Source: Nitrosomonadaceae bacterium
Lineage (GTDB): Bacteria; Pseudomonadota; Gammaproteobacteria; Burkholderiales; Nitrosomonadaceae
Length of the DNA stretch: 26,497 nucleotides
Assembly (NCBI GenBank): GCA_947471695.1
Contig: CANIWY010000004.1
Coordinates: forward strand, 1 to 26,497
Reading direction: 5' to 3'
Shown here: one piece after another, positions 25,044-26,497 of the stretch
How positions within the stretch are numbered: the first letter of the stretch is position 1
How the letters are laid out: each line of letters opens with the position of its first letter
The notes under the pieces: generated by a model
What the model saw: only the letters and a program-made list of their open reading frames with translations
Told to the model about the DNA's origin: nothing
Database searches by the model: none
Made by a program: the position numbers and the translations under genes

Positions 25044-25762
25044 GGGTGGTCGGTATCGTCACCGCCATGCGCGTGGAGGCGAGCTGTTTGACCCGGGTGA
25101 ATCTGCCCTTTAATGAGATGGTCAGTCTGGGGGAGGGGGCAGCGATCTGGCTGAGCGGGATGGGTGAAAAGGCGGCGCGGGAAGGGGCGGAAGGGTTGCA
25201 ACTGGGTGGTTGCGATGCCCTGATAAGTTTCGGACTTGCGGGTGCGTTGGACTCAAGGCTCCGGCCGGGAGACTTGGTGCTACCAGACTCGATACATGTC
25301 GGCCACCGACTGCCGGTCGATCAAGACTGGCGTAATCGACTTCAACAGCTCCTACCCACTCACGTCAACATTACGAATGGAGTACTGGCAGCGAGCACCG
25401 GGGTATTAACCTCAGCAGATACTAAGCGGGAACTGGCGGAGGCGACCGGCGCCTGTGCGGTCGACATGGAGAGTGGTGCGGTGGCGCAAGTGGCCGCAAA
25501 AGCCGGGATACCCTTTCTCGTAGTCAGAGTAATTGCAGACCCGCTTGTCTTCTCGCCCCCCATCCCTCTTCTGGGTGCGGTACGCCCAGATGGAAGCGCG
25601 GACCCAGTTCGGCTGATGTCCTTGATACTGCGGCGGTCGGTAACGCTGGGAACCCTGCTACGTCTTGGATCACAACTTCGTTCTGCTCGCGCTACACTCC
25701 TGACAGTGGTGAAGCATGCAGGGACAGAGCTGGGAACCTTGCCCAAGCAGCCCCATAGTTGA
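25040..25762 (+). CDS. hpnG: Hopanoid-associated nucleosidase/phosphorylase
   Basis: HpnG removes adenine from adenosylhopane, the step after HpnH in making C35 hopanoids. The 240-residue protein has the nucleoside-phosphorylase-like fold: RVVGIVTAMRVEASCL at the N-terminus, ISFGLAGALDSRLRPGDLVL, STGVLTSADTKRELAEATGA, and CAVDMESGAVAQVAAKAGIP with the Asp-Met-Glu-Ser ribose/base-site motif. I start at GTG 25040, which overlaps the shc stop as GTGA and suggests coupling; an in-frame ATG at 24995 would overlap shc by 49 bases. Its stop lies three bases from the convergent bactofilin gene. Confidence 0.9.
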   Translation: MRVVGIVTAMRVEASCLTRVNLPFNEMVSLGEGAAIWLSGMGEKAAREGAEGLQLGGCDALISFGLAGALDSRLRPGDLVLPDSIHVGHRLPVDQDWRNRLQQLLPTHVNITNGVLAASTGVLTSADTKRELAEATGACAVDMESGAVAQVAAKAGIPFLVVRVIADPLVFSPPIPLLGAVRPDGSADPVRLMSLILRRSVTLGTLLRLGSQLRSARATLLTVVKHAGTELGTLPKQPHS

Positions 25763-25765
25763 CGA

Positions 25766-26029
25766 TCAGATTGAGGGGCAGTAGGGCTCCTTATGCGAGC
25801 AGTCTCCGATATTGGTTGCGCTGACGATGGCGCCATTGATAACCGCATTAGAGACTTTTATTCTCCCCTCCACACGTGCATGATCATTTAGTATCAGAGT
25901 GCTGGGCCTCTTCCCCGCTTCGGTCACATCCCCGCAAACATGGCCATCGATGCGCATGATTCCAGCGAATATAATATTGCCCACAATATAAGTCCCTGTG
26001 CCGATGATGGAGTCTATTCTTTCTGACAT
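25766..26029 (-). CDS. Short bactofilin-family protein, C-terminally truncated
   Basis: Bactofilins polymerise into filaments through a right-handed beta-helix and help place cell-envelope machinery. From the ATG at 26027-26029, with GGAAGG upstream, the 87 residues read MSERIDSIIGTGTYIVGNII. Then FAGIMRIDGHVCGDV and LILNDHARVEGRIKVSNAVI follow, which are typical bactofilin strands. The protein then ends with IGDCSHKEPYCPSI, unlike the family. Most bactofilins continue for several more turns to 110-150 residues, so the final strands are absent. Neither other frame of the same strand restores bactofilin sequence. It may be a natural short form or a gene cut when the DNA next to hpnG was rearranged. 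Confidence 0.75.
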   Translation of the reverse strand: MSERIDSIIGTGTYIVGNIIFAGIMRIDGHVCGDVTEAGKRPSTLILNDHARVEGRIKVSNAVINGAIVSATNIGDCSHKEPYCPSI

Positions 26030-26279
26030 TTTGCACCTTCCTCTTTCTGTGTGACGAGTTACATTACTGACATTGGCAGAGCTTTTCACGATCCTCTTTT
26101 TCGAGATAAGTGACAATAGTCCGTTCGGGCCATACAGCGGTCTCGTGGTTGGAGTGTTCATAGGTCGATCGATAGATCCCCGCCGCAGAAAACCCCGGGC
26201 AAAAGCAAGTGAAGTAGAAGCCCGGTTCTCGAGTGAGAGAGGTTTTCAGGGAGGGGCATATTGCAGAATGGTTAGAAAT

Positions 26280-26308
26280 AAAAAAAGGCCTGCATCGCTG
26301 AAGGCCTT
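26280..26308 (-). terminator. Strong intrinsic terminator after tRNA-His
   Basis: On the minus strand AAGGCCT (complement of 26302-26308), a ten-base loop and AGGCCTT (complement of 26285-26291) form a perfect stem that runs straight into a T7 tract (complement of 26280-26286). It lies just past the 3' end of the tRNA. The stretch between it and the bactofilin start (26030-26279) shows no gene. Confidence 0.88.
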
Positions 26309-26316
26309 AATTTTAT

Positions 26317-26392
26317 TGGGGTGGCTGATGGGGTTCGAACCCACGACAACCGGAATCACAATCCGGGACTCTACCGCTGAGCTACAGCCACC
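26317..26392 (-). tRNA. tRNA-His (anticodon GTG)
   Basis: On the minus strand GTGGCTG (complement of 26385-26391) pairs with CAGCCAC (complement of 26321-26327). The extra G at position -1 (26392) opposite C73 is the hallmark of histidine tRNA. The anticodon stem-loop CCGGATT-GTG-ATTCCGG places the anticodon at 26357-26359, the T-loop is GGTTCGAACCC, and the terminal CCA is encoded (26317-26319). Confidence 0.97.
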
Positions 26393-26404
26393 ATTTGAAA
26401 GAGA

Positions 26405-26434
26405 GTTACACGGTGTTGGGGTTTGCCGTGTAAC
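26405..26434. repeat. Perfect inverted repeat between the two tRNA genes
   Basis: GTTACACGG (26405-26413) and CCGTGTAAC (26426-26434) form a nine-pair stem with a 12-base loop. It lies in the 61-base spacer between tRNA-Arg and tRNA-His. Only a weak pyrimidine stretch (TCTCTTTC) follows on the minus strand, so it is more likely a processing or attenuating structure than a full terminator. Confidence 0.6.
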
Positions 26435-26453
26435 TTAATAAAGCAATGATCCA

Positions 26454-26497
26454 TGGCGTGCCCGACAGGAATCGAACCTGTAACCCCCAGCTTAGAA
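26454..26497 (-). tRNA. tRNA-Arg (anticodon TCT), 3' half only
   Basis: On the minus strand the window starts at T33 of the anticodon loop: T-TCT-AA then GCTGG of the stem. The T-arm ACAGG-TTCGATT-CCTGT and the acceptor end CGGGCAC-G-CCA follow, with CCA encoded at 26454-26456. The 5' half is outside the window, so the cloverleaf cannot be fully checked. Confidence 0.88.

Noticed and set aside
26073..26438. 121-codon plus-strand frame running across the tRNA-His gene
   Set aside because: It reads through the antisense of a tRNA and its terminator; not a protein gene.

Overview
The window looks like chromosomal DNA of a betaproteobacterium, most plausibly a Nitrosomonadales-type (Gallionellaceae/Nitrosomonadaceae-like) chemolithotroph. 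The clues are a lysine/alanine/proline-repeat histone H1-like protein ending in a WPFPxGxRP-type tail, a homodimeric-type pyruvate dehydrogenase E1 with a single-lipoyl E2, a full hopanoid block, and the start of a probable copper nitrite reductase. The taxonomic call is inference from gene content; no rRNA or other marker gene is present. Gene density is high. I saw no insertion sequence, CRISPR array or prophage gene.

Layout. 1-167 (-): N-terminus of a probable NirK, cut by the window edge. 168-717: a 550-base stretch with no convincing gene but a large inverted repeat. 718-1242 (-): histone H1-like protein. 1497-5603 (-): nrdA-nrdB, class Ia ribonucleotide reductase, with a NrdR-box-like palindrome upstream. 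5894-7914 (-): a three-gene RiPP-type operon made of a secreted Cys-motif/EF-hand precursor, a DUF692 (MNIO) maturase and a DUF2063 partner. 8165-9088 (-): HMG-CoA lyase. 9256-9906 (+): membrane protein of unknown function. 9976-16611 (+): folD, aceE, aceF, nadD, rsfS and rlmH, which are housekeeping genes. 16697-17065 (+): a maf gene broken by an in-frame stop and lacking its C-terminal third. 17238-25762 (+): hopanoid block hpnH-hpnM-hpnN-mlaA-shc-hpnG. 25766-26029 (-): a short, C-terminally truncated-looking bactofilin. 26317-26497 (-): tRNA-His(GTG) with a strong terminator behind it, then the 3' half of tRNA-Arg(TCT).

How the genes work together. Shc cyclises squalene to hopene, HpnH adds the adenosyl group and HpnG removes adenine, giving the first steps of extended hopanoid synthesis. 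HpnN (inner-membrane RND), HpnM (periplasmic MlaC-like) and MlaA (outer-membrane lipoprotein) together could form a lipid route from inner to outer membrane. AceE and AceF make acetyl-CoA, but no E3 (lpd) gene follows. The nadD-rsfS-rlmH trio is a classic conserved cluster. The most unusual item is the RiPP-type operon at 5894-7914. Its precursor joins a CGxGKCG-type cysteine core to a C-terminal pair of canonical EF-hands, which suggests a modified-cysteine metal-binding peptide coupled to calcium binding. The enzyme families are known; the hybrid precursor architecture is the part worth attention.
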